Assembly (NCBI RefSeq): GCF_018070345.1
Contig: NZ_JAGPXX010000035.1
Location: forward strand, 1 to 57,853
DNA: 57,853 nucleotides
Direction of reading: 5' to 3'
DNA from: Streptomyces sp. F63
GTDB taxonomy: Bacteria > Actinomycetota > Actinomycetes > Streptomycetales > Streptomycetaceae
This document shows positions 42,479 to 51,852 of this stretch, in pieces. Position 1 is the first letter of the stretch; each line of letters begins with the position of its first letter. The notes below the pieces were generated by a model that did not search any database, was not told where the DNA came from, and saw only the letters and a list, made by a program, of their open reading frames with translations. The translations under genes and the position numbers were made by a program.

Positions 42479-45400
42479 ATGACCGTAGAAGGGTCGCCCG
42501 TCCGACTGCTTTCCTCTGAATTCGCCGCGATTTACGATGCGCGACCTGATTTCGACGTCGTGGCGGAAGATCTCTTTGACGCGGCGCTGCTCGAATCCAT
42601 CGGAGTCGAGCACGGGTCGGGCGAGCATGATGCGTTGCTCGGCTGGCAGCGGCTGCTCCGCCTCCACCCCGAGGAGTCCGCCGCGAAGTTGCTCCACGCG
42701 GACGGGCTGCGCTCGGCCAACGCTGTCGCCCGCGTACCTGTCGAGCACTTCGTCGCCGACTACGGTGAGCGGTTTTCGCACGCGGATTCCAGCGCCTCGG
42801 GTGACGCGGTGGCCCGAGCGATCCACCGGCGGGCGACCGCCGTTCAGGCGAAAACCGCCCATGCGTTCGCGGATCTGATCGGTATGCTCTCTCCCCAGGT
42901 TCGCCGTGCCCCGTTCAACAACGCGTCCCCGCAGCTCGCGGACGACCTGAGAAGATTGCCGAGCTTCGAGGAGCTTTTCGGGTCCCAGGACTTCCTCGGC
43001 TGTCCCGACTGTTGTTCGATCTTCGGGCCGGCGGCGTACTTCACCGACCTGATGCGGATCGTCGACCGCTACGTCACTGACCCGGCCAGCGGCAACGCGA
43101 TCCCGAGCGGTATGCGGCTGGAGGACCGCCGACCCGACCTCTTCGCGATGAAGCTGGACTGCGCCTGTGCCAACGACGGGATCCCCTACCTCACCCTGAT
43201 CAATGAGGTTCTCACCGCGCTCGTCGCACCCGAGCGGGGTCCCGACCAGGCCGCGCGTGTGCTCGCCGGTGCCGTATATCCCTTCAACGCCCCGTTCAAC
43301 CTACCGCTCAGCCGGATCCGTGAGGTGCTGCGGCAACTGGGTACCTCGACGACCGAGCTGTGGCGCACCTGCGGCACACCGGTACATGCCGGAACAGCCC
43401 AGGGATACGCGGGCCGCACCCTAACGCTCGACTCCGCCGCGTCCACCGAGTCCGGGGCTTACGCCAGGACGGAGGTGCTCCTCACGGGCGGAGCGGCGGC
43501 GGGGCAGCGCCGTCGTATCGTCTCTTACGACGGCCCCGGGAGAACCGCCACCCTCGACCGCTCCTTCGATCCCGCCCCCGGAGACCCACCGGAGTTCTTG
43601 CTCGACGATCCGCTCGAGCGGGCCCGGGAGGCCCTCGGCCTCACCGGCGAGGCCCTGGAGATCCTGCTGGCGTCGCCGGTGGATGCCAGCGCACCCGCCC
43701 TCCTGAGCGCGCAATACGGGGTGTCCGATATTCGCAGCCATCTTCCCCGTGCGGGAACCGGAACGCTCACCGTCAGCGCCGGGTCCAGCACCGTGCGCTT
43801 GAGCGGGGAGCAGGCCGTGTTCAGCAGCGCCGATGTCGGCAGCCAGCTCCTCATCGGCACTCAACTGCGAACGGTGGCCCGGCTCGACCCGGCCGACCCC
43901 ACCAGGGCGGAGGTCGACAGGCGGTGGGACAGGGACGATTCCGGCGGATACCGGATCTACCCCAGGGACGGATTCGACCGGGCGCAGGTGTTCGCGCAGC
44001 GCGTCGGGCTGACCGAGGACCAGCTGACCGCACTGTTCCGCCAATGCCTGTCCGACGCGGAGTTGACCGCGGGCGCCGCTCGGGACTTCTACATCAACGG
44101 CACCGATGACCGCCCGCCGATGCGACTGGAACTCGACCGTCGGGACCCCGGCAACACCGTCCAGCGCGTCACCGATCTCACGCTTGAGCGCCTGGACCGG
44201 CTCAGCCGGTTCATCCGGCTGGCGAACACGACCGGAATCGGTTACGAGGACCTCGACTGGGCCATGCGATGCGGCGGGGCACAGCACCCCATCACTCCGC
44301 AGACCATCGAGCGGCTCGCCGCCCTGGTCCGCCTGGCTGAAGAGACCGGGCTGAGCGTCCGCGCGGCGGCGGCCTTCCTCGGGGACCTGAAGACCACCGG
44401 GCGAGGCGACGGTCCGGATCCCGCTGATCCGTTCGACGAGATCTACAACAAGCCCGTGTTGCTCGGAGGGAAGGACCCCTACGCCCCGGGCAGCAGTACG
44501 CCCTTCGACCCGGCGCGTTCCCCCGTATGGGCCTACGGTGAACACGACGCCACCGCCGAATCGCTGCGCAGACGGCTGGGCGCGGCCCTGGCCTTGGGCG
44601 ACGACGACCTGACCGCGCTTGCCTTCCACTGCGCCGGACCAGCCGGAGGGCACAGGCTGCCGCTGGACCTGCCGACACTGAGCCGCTTCCACCGGATCGC
44701 GGCCGCGGCGAGGCTGGCCCGCTGGTCGGTGCGGGACCTACTGCGGCTGGTACGGGCCGTGGGCTCGGGCGGGCCCGATGACCCCGACAGCCTCCGCGGC
44801 CTGCTGGAGGCCGCGGCGTGGGTCGACGTGAGCCCGTTCACTCTCGACGACGTCCTCGAGATCGTCTCGCCACACCCGGTCACCCCGGACCAGGAAAGAG
44901 ACGTCCGCGGCTTCGCCGGCACCTTGTCCACCGCCGCGACCGGAACGGCCGTCACCCCTGAAGTCTTCTGGTCAGCGACGATCAGCGCACAGGAATCGGC
45001 CGCGCTGACCGAAGCGCTGCGGAACCGGGGCGTGCTCAATCACGCCGGGATCATCGGCGATACCGTCCTCGACCACGCCCTGGCGACCACACTGCTTCCC
45101 TTCGGGCCGGACGCCTTCGCCGGGGAACTGATCGACGCCCCGGCATCGGCCGCCATCGTGGAAGCACTGACGCGCCACGATCCTCCCTATCTGTCCACCA
45201 CGCCCGGCGACCCGACGGAGGGGCGGGGGGCGGGAACGCCGGACGGCCGACACGCCGGGACCGGGCCGGACAGTGTCTTCCTGACGCCCCACTACCGGCC
45301 GGAGGCCAACCTGGATTTCCTTTTCCCGGCCGGCACATCGCTGAGACAGGAGAAGACCGACCTGGTCCGGGGCCTGCTGTCACGGACCGCCGCGTCCATC

Positions 45401-48400
45401 GACCAGGTCCTGACCGGTCTGCTCGCAGCCTGTGCGGCACAGGACGGTGTGCTCCGCGAGGAAACCGCTCGTTCCCTCGCGGTCGACACCGGCACGGGCA
45501 CCGCGATGCTCGGGATCGCGACCGGTACCGAACGCCTCACCGGCTGCCGTCAGTTGCTGCTCACCCCCCTGCCTTCCGACCAACCACTGCCCGAGCCGAC
45601 AGTGCGGTTGGTCACCTCGCTGTGGCGCACGCGACGCTGGGTGACGGCGCTGGAATACAGCGGACCCGAGCTGACCGCCCTCAGCCGACGGCCCTCGGGC
45701 TTCGACGTCGCCGATCCAGCCGCTCCCTCGGTCGCCGATCTGCGATCTCTGGCCGCGTTCCGCACTCTCACCATCGCCTTCGACGACACCACAGGGGGCC
45801 TGCTCCGCTACCTGACTGGGATCGGCACCGATCCGGCCGCCGAGCTGGCACTGGTGACGGGCTGGGAAGAGGCGCAGCTACAGGACCTGATCACGGCCCG
45901 GTACCCGCTCGGTAACGAGCCGGTCCGCTCGGTGGCCGTTGTGGCCGCCCTGCGCGCGTGCTTCGTCCTCTCCGCGCGCGTCAACGCCGACGTCCGGTCC
46001 CTGCTGAGGTTCGACGCGTTGCGACGGCTGCCCGTCGGCGACCGCACCTGGCAAGAGTACGAGGCCATGGCACAGGCAGCGCTCGGCATGCTCGGCGCCC
46101 GCCAAGACGGTCGGCCCGCGTCGGCGATGACCGACTGTGTCAACGCCACGGACACCCTCTACAGGGACGTGCTGCTCGCCCGCGTGATCTGGAGACTCGC
46201 GCAGAACGATCCCTCGATCACGGGCCCCGAGTCCCTCTGCTCACGCCTGCTGATCGATGTCGAGATGTCGGCGTGTGACACCACTTCCCGACTGAGTCAG
46301 GCCATCTCCTCGGTACAGCTGTATCTGCAGCGCTGCCACCTCGGGCTGGAGCCCGGGGTGGTCAACCTGAAGGGGATCGCGCCGCAGTGGTGGGAGTGGG
46401 CCGAGGATTACCGGGCCTGGCAGACGAGCCGGAAGGTCTTCCTGTATCCGGAAAACTACCTCGACCCGACACTTCGCCGCCGCACCAGCCCCCAGTTCGC
46501 CGAACTGAAGGAAGGGCTGACGCAGACCCAGATCACCGATGCCTCCGTGACCACCGCTTACGCCCGTTACTTCCAGGCCCTGACCGACCTGGCCGCGCTG
46601 GTACCGTGCGCCGCCTTCACGGACGTCACCCCGGCACCGAGCCCCGCGGACCGCAGATCGACGCTCTACCTGCTGGCCCGCACCCGAACCGCCCCCTACA
46701 CCTACTACTACCTGACCCGCGAGGACGGCGACCGGTGGACGCCCTGGCAGAAGATCGAACTCACCATCAATTCCGAGTTCGTCACCCCCGTAGTCGCCTT
46801 CGACAAGCTCTTTCTCTTCTGGTCCGAGATCGAGGTGATCAAAAGCTCGGCGGTCTCCGTCGGCGGCCAGGCCGGGGACAACGTCACAGCCGCCACCCAG
46901 ACCCAGACGGTGGCCACCGCGACGCTGCGCTACGCCTTCCGCACGCTGACCGGCAACTGGACATCACCCCAGACGCTCGCCGACCGGGTCCCGATCCGCG
47001 TACTTCCCCAGCCCTCCGGGACCGTCTTGGGAAAGAACCCCGATCTGGCCTCGCTGTTCAACCCGGACCACCTCATCTGGCGTCAGCCGCAGGCCGTGAA
47101 GGTCTCCCGAGGGCTGCGGGGCCGTGCGCGGGTGACTCTTCACAACGAGCCCGATGGCAACTGGATGCGGGGGTGGGGCGAGGTGAAACTCACGGCCGGA
47201 TCCACGACGGTCCAGGGTTTGGGCACGAGGTTCAATACCCAGTTGCGCCCCGGCTGCACACTGTCCGTCGGCAAAGACATCCGCCAAGTGGTGAAAATCC
47301 GGGGCGAAAAAGAGCTGGTGGTCGACAAGCCATTCACTGCCACCGGCGTATGGATGTACACATACCAGCGCTTGTTTGGCAAGGTCAGCGGGCTGAAGGC
47401 AGTTCCGAACGGCCTGACGAGCTTTGACCTTCAGGTCTGCAAGGGCGACACGATCACCTGCGGGGCGCAGCGCGGCGTGGTCAGATCGGTCGACTCCGCC
47501 AAGGAACTGACCATGGAGGAACTGTGGGCGTGGCGCGTCGAAGCAAGCGAATACAGGATCGTTCCCGCCGACCCCCGGCAGACCCGGTTCAAGACGTTCA
47601 CCGGCCCGGGAACCATCAGCGTGAGCAACACCGAGCCGACCGTATCGGGCACCGGCACGAAGTTCCTCGAGCAGGTCTCGATCGGTGACCGGATCGTCTG
47701 CGACGGATATACCCGAACGGTCACCAAGGTCGGGAGCAACAACAACCTGTACGTCGACCAAGCCTGCCCGGAGAGTCGCCAGGACCTGCCGTACATCGTG
47801 GTCCCGCAGGAGCGGTGCGGTGAGCAGTTGCTCGTCCAGCTCGGGCCGCCGGTGGAGGTGTCGAACACGTTCGTCATCCCCTCATGGACACCGCCCACGA
47901 ACGACAGCGGAGACCCCTACACCGATGCCCTCGGCCGGCTGAACACCTCGGTCAGCGACGCCCTCTCCTTCTGCCAGAAGGCTCAGGGCTTGAAGGGACA
48001 GGTCGGCGCCGGGGTCGGGTTCCTCATCGACGAGGGCCTGAACTCGCAGGAAGCGCGCTTCCACCTGCCTCCCGACGACTCGCCGTACCCTGGTGCGGCC
48101 CCTTACGCGGGAACGCTCGACGACGAGAACAGCATGTTGATCGTGGGGACGGTCGACAGCAGCATGAGCGCCGAGTACTGGATGAACAGCGACCCCGGCC
48201 ACGTCCACACCGGAACTCTTCCGGCGAACCCCGTTCCGCTGCTGTTCAATGTCTCGGCCGACGCGGCGGTGCGCAACGTCGCCAACGTGACCGGCTCCGT
48301 GCTGTTCGACAACGGGGACGAGGCGTTCCTGCTGGAGTCCCAGGAGAGCGGAACCTGGCCGCTCTCCGACCGGATCACGGCCGTTCCCTATCCACTGGAC

Positions 48401-51400
48401 CCCAAGGTACGCGGCGGGCACACGCTCGCCACCGACCGCTATGTGCCCGACCCACACGGTGTCCGGGGGGTGTCCTTCGCCGTCACCCGGCTGACCACAG
48501 GCACCATCGACAGCCTGGGACGGCAGTTGCTCGCCCGCGGGGTGAGCGGGCTCCTCACACCGGAGGCCCAACTGACACGCGAAGCGCCGTTCAAGCGCTT
48601 TTATCAGACGCCGGACGCGGCCCCGCCCCCAACCCTCGACGCGCACAGGCTTCCCACCGACCAGCTCAGCTTCACCGGGCCGTTCGGGCTCTACCAGCGC
48701 GAGGTGTTCTTCCACACGCCGTACCTGGCCGCCGCCCTGCTCACCGCCAACTCCCGGTACGACGAGGCACGCCAGTGGTACCAGTACATCTTCGACCCGA
48801 CGGCCGAGCCCCGCTCGGAAGACGGCGACGGCACCAACAGATTCTGGCGCTACCTCCCCTTCCGCGGCGTCACCGTGCCCGCCCTGCTCGCCTCGCTCAC
48901 CGACCCGGCCGGCATCCGCGCCTACAACGACGATCCGCTCGACCCCTTCGCCATCGCCGACGTACGCACGAGCGCGTACGCCAAATCCGTGGTCATGCGA
49001 TACGTGCAGAACCTTGTGAGCTGGGGCGACAGCCTCTTCGCTCAGGACACCAGGGAGTCGATCGGCCAGGCGGCCAATCTCTACATGGCCGCCGCGGAAC
49101 TGCTCGGGCCACGACCGCGCCGCCTTGGCGACTCACCCCGGCCGGCGCCGAAGTCGTTCGCCCAGATCCGCGCCGAGTACCGCGGTCGGCACGAGAACAT
49201 CCCGCAATTCCTGATCGACCTCGAACACACCCCCCTGGGCTCCCTCGGCCCGGACGAGCGGACGTACGCCACCACCCCGATCAACGACATCGATGCCTAC
49301 TTCTGCGTCCCCGCCAACCATGAACTGGACGACTGCTGGGCTCTGATCGAGGACCGGTTGGCCAAGATCCGGACATGTCAGAACCTGCAGGGCGTGAACC
49401 GGTCGCTCCCCCTCTTCGCACCTCCGGGCGACACACGCACGGTGATCGCCCGCGCCCAATGGGGCGGGACGACGGGGGCCGACATCCCGGTGGGAATCCC
49501 CAACTACCGTTTCTCGACCCTCATCGAGCAGGCCCGGCAGCTCAGCTCCCAGGTCATCCAATTCGGTGCCGAACTGCTCGCCGCGCTCGAACGCAAGGAC
49601 GCCGAAGACCTCGCCCTGCTCCAAAACCGCCAGCAGCAGGCTCTCCTGGACCTGGCCACCGGCGTACGCCGCGACCAGGTCAACCAGCTCCTGGCCACTC
49701 AGGACTCGCTGGCCGAGACGCTCGCGGCCGCCCGCTACCGGGAAACCCACTACAAGAGCCTGCTGGCCACCGGCCTCATCCCCGCAGAGGTTGCGAACCT
49801 GCGAGCCAGCGAGGTTGCCCTGGTGTTCAACTCCCTCTCGGTCGCCGCGCAGACGGCCTCCGCGATCGCCTTCGCCCTGCCCAATGTCGGTTCCCCCTTC
49901 GCCATGACCTACGGAGGTGAGCAGATCGGCTCCGCGACGCAGGCCGCAGCCGGTGTCCTGCAGTTTGGGGCGGCCACATCCCAGTTCGCCGCCGAACGCA
50001 CACTGCTCATGGCGAACTACGACCGGCGCTCCCAGGAGTGGCAGTTGCAGGCGAACCTGGCCGGTCACGAAGCCCAGCAGATCCAGGCCCAGCTCGACGC
50101 CAACCAGTCGGCGATCAAGGCGGCACAGCAGGAATACACGGCTCACCTCCGCTCCCTCGAGCAGAGCACGCAGACCGACCGCTTCCTGCGCGAGAAGTTC
50201 ACCAGCCGCGAGCTGTACTCCTGGATGGCCCGCCGACTGTCAGCCCTCTACTTCCAGCTCTACCGGCTGGCCCAGACGTCGGCCCGCCTGGCCGAGCGTG
50301 CCTACCAGACGGAAGTCGGCAGCAACCGACGGTTCATCACCCCCGACTGCTGGGACGACACCCGCTCCGGCCTCGTGGCCGGGGAGTCGCTATCCCTCGC
50401 CGTAGGATCCCTGCAGCGCGCCTACCTCGACGAGTACGTCCGGGGTTACGAGATCCAACGCACCATCTCCCTACTCGGCCACGACCCCACCGCGCTGCTG
50501 AATCTCCGGACCACCGGCGAATGCGTCTTCGACCTTCCGGAGCGCCTCTACGACCAGGACTTTCCCGGCCACTACCGGCGCGCCATCACCTCCGTGGCGG
50601 TGACGATTCCGGCGCTCGTCGGCCCGTACCAGAACATCCGGGGAACCCTTACCCAGCTCGGCAGCCAAATCCTGCTGCAGGCGAACCGCGCCGGGGTGGC
50701 ATACCTGCTCGGTGACACCACCGTGCAGCCCCCGGGCCCCGAGGTCCTGCGCAGCACTGTCCGGGCAGCGCAGTCCATCGCGCTGTCGACTGGTATGGAG
50801 GACGACGGCGTCTTCGATGTCAGCAAGAATGACGGCCGCTATCTGCCGTTCGAACGCACGGGGGCCGTCTCCCAGTGGCGGCTGCGCATTCCCTTCGCCG
50901 CCAATCAGATCGACTTCGAGGCGATCTCCGATGTTGTGCTGACCGTGCGCTACAACGCGCTGGATGGAGGTGATGTTTTCCGGGGCGAGGTGCAGCGGCT
51001 CCTCCCCGATTACGCCGGGCGGCAGTTCGTGAGCCTCGCACAGCAATACCCAGCCGACTGGCATGGTTTCCTCGCCGAGCCCGAGTTCGAGGCGGGTAAC
51101 CAGCTGATGCGGTTCCAACTGCCCCGCACACTGCTGCCGCCGCACGTCGATCCGCGCGTCGCCCGCGTGGTGTCGCTGTATCTGTCCTTGCGGACCACGG
51201 AAGCCTTCCCCTCCGGCGGCCCCTTCGTATCCATCACGCTTGCCCCCCATGCTTCCACCGTCAAAATCCCATTCCGCGACGGCTACGCGGGGTCCCACAT
51301 CTTCCCGGCGGGCACAGGCCCTCTGCTGTGCGATCTCGTCGGCAACGGTCAGACGCTCGGGTTCAGTCTCAGCGCGATCCCGGACGTGCTGAAAACGGCG

Positions 51401-51490
51401 GACGGTTCACGGCTCCGCGAGGACGCGATCCAGGACGTCAACTTGGTGATCGACTTCGTCGGGCCGTTGAACTGGCCGAGATCCGGCTGA
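42479..51490 (+). CDS. Toxin complex TcA subunit (pore and receptor binding)
   Basis: The protein has 3003 residues from ATG 42479, chosen for GGAAGG upstream; the sequence before it looks untranslated. The N-terminus has the VRP1-type block CSIFGPAAYFTDLMRIVDRY then MRLEDRRPDLFAMKLD. The neuraminidase-like/Tc shell region is in the middle. Later come LFLFWSEIEVIKS, FFHTPYLAAALLTANSRYDE and WYQYIFDPTAEP. The linker and pore part follows: NLQGVNRSLPLFAPPGDTRT, the long helices QARQLSSQVIQFGAELLAAL onward, and YGGEQIGSATQAAAGVLQFG near the pore tip. The TcB-binding end is DVNLVIDFVGPLNWP. It is some 500 residues longer than Photorhabdus TcdA, partly because of beta-rich inserts at 43393-43605, 43755-43965 and 47170-47800. 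TcA forms the pentameric syringe for the TcB-TcC cargo encoded 199 bp upstream. Confidence 0.92.
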   Translation: MTVEGSPVRLLSSEFAAIYDARPDFDVVAEDLFDAALLESIGVEHGSGEHDALLGWQRLLRLHPEESAAKLLHADGLRSANAVARVPVEHFVADYGERFSHADSSASGDAVARAIHRRATAVQAKTAHAFADLIGMLSPQVRRAPFNNASPQLADDLRRLPSFEELFGSQDFLGCPDCCSIFGPAAYFTDLMRIVDRYVTDPASGNAIPSGMRLEDRRPDLFAMKLDCACANDGIPYLTLINEVLTALVAPERGPDQAARVLAGAVYPFNAPFNLPLSRIREVLRQLGTSTTELWRTCGTPVHAGTAQGYAGRTLTLDSAASTESGAYARTEVLLTGGAAAGQRRRIVSYDGPGRTATLDRSFDPAPGDPPEFLLDDPLERAREALGLTGEALEILLASPVDASAPALLSAQYGVSDIRSHLPRAGTGTLTVSAGSSTVRLSGEQAVFSSADVGSQLLIGTQLRTVARLDPADPTRAEVDRRWDRDDSGGYRIYPRDGFDRAQVFAQRVGLTEDQLTALFRQCLSDAELTAGAARDFYINGTDDRPPMRLELDRRDPGNTVQRVTDLTLERLDRLSRFIRLANTTGIGYEDLDWAMRCGGAQHPITPQTIERLAALVRLAEETGLSVRAAAAFLGDLKTTGRGDGPDPADPFDEIYNKPVLLGGKDPYAPGSSTPFDPARSPVWAYGEHDATAESLRRRLGAALALGDDDLTALAFHCAGPAGGHRLPLDLPTLSRFHRIAAAARLARWSVRDLLRLVRAVGSGGPDDPDSLRGLLEAAAWVDVSPFTLDDVLEIVSPHPVTPDQERDVRGFAGTLSTAATGTAVTPEVFWSATISAQESAALTEALRNRGVLNHAGIIGDTVLDHALATTLLPFGPDAFAGELIDAPASAAIVEALTRHDPPYLSTTPGDPTEGRGAGTPDGRHAGTGPDSVFLTPHYRPEANLDFLFPAGTSLRQEKTDLVRGLLSRTAASIDQVLTGLLAACAAQDGVLREETARSLAVDTGTGTAMLGIATGTERLTGCRQLLLTPLPSDQPLPEPTVRLVTSLWRTRRWVTALEYSGPELTALSRRPSGFDVADPAAPSVADLRSLAAFRTLTIAFDDTTGGLLRYLTGIGTDPAAELALVTGWEEAQLQDLITARYPLGNEPVRSVAVVAALRACFVLSARVNADVRSLLRFDALRRLPVGDRTWQEYEAMAQAALGMLGARQDGRPASAMTDCVNATDTLYRDVLLARVIWRLAQNDPSITGPESLCSRLLIDVEMSACDTTSRLSQAISSVQLYLQRCHLGLEPGVVNLKGIAPQWWEWAEDYRAWQTSRKVFLYPENYLDPTLRRRTSPQFAELKEGLTQTQITDASVTTAYARYFQALTDLAALVPCAAFTDVTPAPSPADRRSTLYLLARTRTAPYTYYYLTREDGDRWTPWQKIELTINSEFVTPVVAFDKLFLFWSEIEVIKSSAVSVGGQAGDNVTAATQTQTVATATLRYAFRTLTGNWTSPQTLADRVPIRVLPQPSGTVLGKNPDLASLFNPDHLIWRQPQAVKVSRGLRGRARVTLHNEPDGNWMRGWGEVKLTAGSTTVQGLGTRFNTQLRPGCTLSVGKDIRQVVKIRGEKELVVDKPFTATGVWMYTYQRLFGKVSGLKAVPNGLTSFDLQVCKGDTITCGAQRGVVRSVDSAKELTMEELWAWRVEASEYRIVPADPRQTRFKTFTGPGTISVSNTEPTVSGTGTKFLEQVSIGDRIVCDGYTRTVTKVGSNNNLYVDQACPESRQDLPYIVVPQERCGEQLLVQLGPPVEVSNTFVIPSWTPPTNDSGDPYTDALGRLNTSVSDALSFCQKAQGLKGQVGAGVGFLIDEGLNSQEARFHLPPDDSPYPGAAPYAGTLDDENSMLIVGTVDSSMSAEYWMNSDPGHVHTGTLPANPVPLLFNVSADAAVRNVANVTGSVLFDNGDEAFLLESQESGTWPLSDRITAVPYPLDPKVRGGHTLATDRYVPDPHGVRGVSFAVTRLTTGTIDSLGRQLLARGVSGLLTPEAQLTREAPFKRFYQTPDAAPPPTLDAHRLPTDQLSFTGPFGLYQREVFFHTPYLAAALLTANSRYDEARQWYQYIFDPTAEPRSEDGDGTNRFWRYLPFRGVTVPALLASLTDPAGIRAYNDDPLDPFAIADVRTSAYAKSVVMRYVQNLVSWGDSLFAQDTRESIGQAANLYMAAAELLGPRPRRLGDSPRPAPKSFAQIRAEYRGRHENIPQFLIDLEHTPLGSLGPDERTYATTPINDIDAYFCVPANHELDDCWALIEDRLAKIRTCQNLQGVNRSLPLFAPPGDTRTVIARAQWGGTTGADIPVGIPNYRFSTLIEQARQLSSQVIQFGAELLAALERKDAEDLALLQNRQQQALLDLATGVRRDQVNQLLATQDSLAETLAAARYRETHYKSLLATGLIPAEVANLRASEVALVFNSLSVAAQTASAIAFALPNVGSPFAMTYGGEQIGSATQAAAGVLQFGAATSQFAAERTLLMANYDRRSQEWQLQANLAGHEAQQIQAQLDANQSAIKAAQQEYTAHLRSLEQSTQTDRFLREKFTSRELYSWMARRLSALYFQLYRLAQTSARLAERAYQTEVGSNRRFITPDCWDDTRSGLVAGESLSLAVGSLQRAYLDEYVRGYEIQRTISLLGHDPTALLNLRTTGECVFDLPERLYDQDFPGHYRRAITSVAVTIPALVGPYQNIRGTLTQLGSQILLQANRAGVAYLLGDTTVQPPGPEVLRSTVRAAQSIALSTGMEDDGVFDVSKNDGRYLPFERTGAVSQWRLRIPFAANQIDFEAISDVVLTVRYNALDGGDVFRGEVQRLLPDYAGRQFVSLAQQYPADWHGFLAEPEFEAGNQLMRFQLPRTLLPPHVDPRVARVVSLYLSLRTTEAFPSGGPFVSITLAPHASTVKIPFRDGYAGSHIFPAGTGPLLCDLVGNGQTLGFSLSAIPDVLKTADGSRLREDAIQDVNLVIDFVGPLNWPRSG
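43393..43965 (+). repeat. Beta-rich inserted repeats in TcA, N-terminal pair
   Basis: Two segments interrupt the VRP1-like region. The first has AYARTEVLLTGGAAAGQRRR and IVSYDGPGRTATLDRSFDP (a GAGQxRxI..YDGxxRTATxDRxF pattern). The second has GTLTVSAGSSTVRLSGEQAV and LLIGTQLRTVARL. Both resemble small beta modules of phage tail and surface proteins. Confidence 0.55.
47170..47800 (+). repeat. Beta-rich inserted repeats in TcA, central triplet
   Basis: Three related modules of about 65-70 residues follow one another. Module one has WGEVKLTAGSTTVQGLGTRF; module two has KVSGLKAVPNGLTSFDLQVC; module three has GTISVSNTEPTVSGTGTKFL. Modules one and three best share the pattern GTxxVSxxxxTVxGxGTxF...GDxI...xRxVxKI...LxVD. 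They sit before the PQERCG... segment and look like an insertion absent from typical TcA. Confidence 0.6.
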
Positions 51491-51852
51491 ACGTCGCTGG
51501 TTCACCGAGCTGAACCTGGGTGACGGGCACGCTCTTTAAGCCGAGCCCGCCACGGTCGGCAACGACGGCCATCCCGTTTCGGGCCGACGCCGAGCTCTCC
51601 CTTCAGGCGGGCGAAGCCATCGCCCTCGCCCACCCAGGGCGTCGGCATCCCCCGCCCCCTCGGTCAGTACGTCATTGCGGTCCAGTACCCGCACGACAGC
51701 GCGCCGAGGAGTGTCAGTCACTCGCCCCCGAAGCCCCCGGAAGGCTGTCCGGGTGGTGGTGTGCGCCAACAGGTCCTACATTCGGCTGTGCACTGGCCAA
51801 CGGACGGAGTGCCTTCGCGTGGCGTTACCGCTGCTATGCAAATCATGGCTCC
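51491..51852. other. Gap after the TcA gene
   Basis: I see no gene here with a recognisable family and start. Long frames on both strands are typical of high-GC non-coding DNA. Confidence 0.35.
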
